Shown here: piece by piece, positions 6,200 through 8,239 of the stretch
How positions within the stretch are numbered: position 1 is the first letter of the stretch
How the letters are laid out: each line of letters begins with the position of its first letter
Assembly (NCBI GenBank): GCA_012838685.1
Contig: DUOU01000047.1
Location: forward strand, 1 to 8,239
Direction of reading: 5' to 3'
Source: Bacteroidota bacterium
GTDB taxonomy: Bacteria; Bacteroidota; Bacteroidia; Bacteroidales; VadinHA17
Length of the DNA stretch: 8,239 nt
Notes under the pieces: model-generated
Seen by the model: only the letters and a program-made list of their open reading frames with translations
The model's database searches: none
What the model was told of the DNA's origin: nothing
Made by a program: the position numbers and the translations under genes

Positions 6200-7507
6200 A
6201 TGGAAGTTGCCGAAGTGAAAATATGGGACACTCTTGTTGGTGCCGTTGCCTGGGACGAGGGCAAGGGGGTGTCGACATTCGAATATGATCCTAAATTCAA
6301 ACAATTGGGCTGGGATCTGGCTCCCCTGAAGATGCCGATCTCCGATGAGAGAAACCAATTCAGCTTTCCGGAGCTCCGTATGGAAAGAGGTCTCTTTTCC
6401 GATACGTTTAAGGGGTTGCCCGGACTTCTGGCCGATTCGTTGCCCGACAGGTATGGGAACCAGCTTATCGACCTATGGCTTTCCCAACAGGGTCGGTCAC
6501 ATAAAAGTATGAACCCGGTAGAGATGCTCTGTTTTATCGGTACCCGAGGAATGGGGGCGTTGGAGTTTGAACCTTCCGTCTTGAAAAAGTACAAACGGAC
6601 TTTTCAAATAGAGATAAACAGTTTAGTGGAGATTGCCTCAAAGATGCTCAACAGGCGGGAGGAGTTTTTTACGAATTTGAAAAGTGACGAAGAGAAAGCT
6701 GTCCGGGAGATTCTGAAAATCGGCACTTCGGCTGGAGGAGCCAGGCCAAAAGCAGTTATAGCATGGAACGAAAAAACCGGAGAGGTGAAATCGGGTCAGA
6801 CCAGGGCCCCTAAAGGATTCGAACACTGGATAATAAAGCTCGACGGTGTGAGCGATGTCCAACTGGGCGACAGCCACGGTTATGGCCGGGTCGAGATGGC
6901 GTATTACAATATGGCGAAGGCATGTGGAATAGTGATGATGCCGTCCCGAATGCTCGAAGAAAACGGTAGGGCCCATTTTATGACCCGTCGTTTCGATCGT
7001 GAAGAAGGAGAGATCAAGCATCACGTGCAGACCTTTTGCGCGATGAACCATTTCGATTTCCGTTATGTGGGCAGTTTTGGTTATGAGCAGCTTTTTCAAT
7101 GTATGAGGGAACTCCGGTTAAACTATGCCGATGCGGAGCAGATGTTTAGACGGATGGTATTCAATGTCGTTGCTTTTAACATGGACGATCACACAAAAAA
7201 CTTCTCCTTTATGCTGAAAAAGGGAGGCAGATGGGAACTGGCACCGGCATACGATCTCTGTTTCGCTTACCGTCCCGGAAGCGAATGGGTAAGCCAACAC
7301 TCTTTAAGTATCAATGGAAAGCGACAAGAGATCAAAAAGGCCGATTTGATGGCTATTGGCGAGACTATTAGATGCAAAAGAGCATCCGATATAATAGAAG
7401 AGATCGTTTATACCGTGAACCGATGGAAACAGTTCGCCGATGAAACAGGAGTTGATCCTGGATTACGCGACGCTATAGCAAAAGTCATTTCAAACAACAC
7501 TATTTAG
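6200..7507 (+). CDS. hipA: HipA-like serine/threonine kinase toxin
   Basis: HipA toxins are protein kinases. E. coli HipA phosphorylates GltX, which stalls glutamyl-tRNA charging and drives growth arrest and persistence. The 435 residues equal the E. coli length (440), so this is the one-piece form including the N-terminal subdomain. Landmarks are 'FKGLPGLLADSLPDRYG' (70-86), the glycine-rich loop 'IGTSAGGARPKA' (174-185) with Ser177 at the place of autophosphorylated Ser150, Lys213 in 'WIIKLDG', 'MTRRFDRE' (261-268), the catalytic loop 'NMDDHTKNFS' (327-336) with Asp329 and Asn334, and the metal-binding Asp352 in 'APAYDLCF'. All catalytic positions are intact, so an active kinase is expected. 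The target is unknown. No terminator is seen before the convergent gene 26 bp away. Confidence 0.93.
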   Translation: MEVAEVKIWDTLVGAVAWDEGKGVSTFEYDPKFKQLGWDLAPLKMPISDERNQFSFPELRMERGLFSDTFKGLPGLLADSLPDRYGNQLIDLWLSQQGRSHKSMNPVEMLCFIGTRGMGALEFEPSVLKKYKRTFQIEINSLVEIASKMLNRREEFFTNLKSDEEKAVREILKIGTSAGGARPKAVIAWNEKTGEVKSGQTRAPKGFEHWIIKLDGVSDVQLGDSHGYGRVEMAYYNMAKACGIVMMPSRMLEENGRAHFMTRRFDREEGEIKHHVQTFCAMNHFDFRYVGSFGYEQLFQCMRELRLNYADAEQMFRRMVFNVVAFNMDDHTKNFSFMLKKGGRWELAPAYDLCFAYRPGSEWVSQHSLSINGKRQEIKKADLMAIGETIRCKRASDIIEEIVYTVNRWKQFADETGVDPGLRDAIAKVISNNTI

Positions 7508-7533
7508 GATCTTGGCGAGAGAAAGAATTAATA

Positions 7534-8239
7534 TCAGAATATAGCACCAAAACGGATATTTATTGACAAGGGCGCACGGGTACGAATCGATAGAGGTTGG
7601 TCTTTTATATAAAAATAGTAGTTTAAGCAAGGTTCGGCGAAAAGAGCGAAACGGGGAGTAAAATTGTATTCTATTCCCGTTCCAAGGCTATATGATATCA
7701 TAATACCTTTATGATCGATATGTCGTGTAATCGTGTTACCCACCATATTTGAAGGGAATATATAGACTTCGGTTGAATTGGAATGGATAAGTTTTTCGGT
7801 ATTAATGTTTCCTGTAAGATAGATATTTGGTCCGGTTTGGTTGCCGATAAAATAGTAAGATAAAATTACAGGTATTCCAATATAATGGGCTACCACGGAA
7901 TTTTGGGTAACCGTTGCGGCCCCATATTCCAGGGATATAGATCTCAATGATTCATAGCCAATTCCGCTTCCAATTGTTATTCGGTTTCCTAAGTTCCTGA
8001 AAATGCCGATGTTTACGGTTAACGGAAGTTTAGGAATATAATTATTTAGGGGGTTATCATTAACAAAACTATATTTATTGATAACCTGGATATCAGTTGA
8101 TAATTTAAAGTCCCATTTATCGCGATATTCGGGTTCATTGAAAGCATAGGAAGAATAAGAGTTCCAAAAATTCCGTATGGGCTCTTTTTTTGAATTAATC
8201 AAGGTGTTGTCCCGGGTTTGAACTTTGACGGGGAAAATG
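7534..8239 (-). CDS. Outer-membrane beta-barrel protein, N-terminal part outside the window
   Basis: On the minus strand the frame stays open from the right edge to the TGA at 7534-7536, giving 235 visible residues. The TTG at 8202 is not a credible start because the frame continues upstream without a stop. The sequence shows alternating hydrophobic and polar strands rich in Tyr, Asn and Gly ('TVNIGIFRNLGNRITIGSGIGYESL', 'YIGIPVILSYYF', 'FTPRFALFAEPCLNYYF'). It ends in a barrel-type strand with terminal Phe ('SINIRFGAIF'). This resembles Bacteroidetes PorT-like outer-membrane barrels (OMP_b-brl family). From memory, many relatives carry a cytoplasmic region and a membrane helix before the barrel, as proteins linked to ECF sigma factors; whether this one does lies outside the window. 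Base use is more AT-rich than in cysS or ispG. Confidence 0.75.
   Translation of the reverse strand, partial: IFPVKVQTRDNTLINSKKEPIRNFWNSYSSYAFNEPEYRDKWDFKLSTDIQVINKYSFVNDNPLNNYIPKLPLTVNIGIFRNLGNRITIGSGIGYESLRSISLEYGAATVTQNSVVAHYIGIPVILSYYFIGNQTGPNIYLTGNINTEKLIHSNSTEVYIFPSNMVGNTITRHIDHKGIMISYSLGTGIEYNFTPRFALFAEPCLNYYFYIKDQPLSIRTRAPLSINIRFGAIF

Noticed and set aside
5920..6594. Open frame of 224 codons antisense to hipB and hipA
   Set aside because: It crosses two clearly coding genes, and its Ser/Arg-rich translation looks like a shadow.

Overview
The window comes from a Bacteroidetes chromosome, most likely order Bacteroidales. The evidence is the protein types (a long IspG with an insert domain, a one-cysteine TraR/DksA-like regulator, a PorT-type outer-membrane barrel) and promoter-like boxes matching the Bacteroidetes -7 element TAnnTTTG, with little or no Shine-Dalgarno sequence before the starts. 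I cannot name a genus from the sequence alone.

The left half (1-4725) is housekeeping. It opens with the end of a TraR/DksA-family regulator, closed by a strong intrinsic terminator. Next is pdxJ (vitamin B6 ring synthesis) on the + strand, converging on a probable cysS-ispG operon on the - strand (cysteinyl-tRNA synthetase, then the iron-sulphur enzyme of the MEP isoprenoid pathway). The 283-bp gap between pdxJ and ispG holds a 16-bp perfect palindrome on the pdxJ stop codon and a 68-bp unit repeated three times in tandem. Inverted copies of one 14-bp segment bound this array. It is the least explained structure in the window.

The right half (4726-8239) looks accessory and is more AT-rich. 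A 306-bp AT-rich stretch precedes a small unrecognised surface lipoprotein. Then comes a complete hipB-hipA toxin-antitoxin pair whose promoter is overlapped by a near-ideal operator, TTGTAC-N8-GTACAA. Converging on hipA, with only 26 bp between them, is the 3' part of a gene for an outer-membrane beta-barrel protein that runs off the right edge.

Functionally, PdxJ and IspG are linked through 1-deoxy-D-xylulose 5-phosphate (DXP): PdxJ consumes it directly, and the MEP pathway containing IspG starts from it. HipB and HipA form a self-regulated pair. Nothing in the sequence ties the lipoprotein or the barrel protein to the toxin-antitoxin pair. I see no RNA gene, CRISPR array, complete insertion sequence or phage gene. 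The best candidates for something undescribed are the 68-bp repeat element and the hip operator arrangement.
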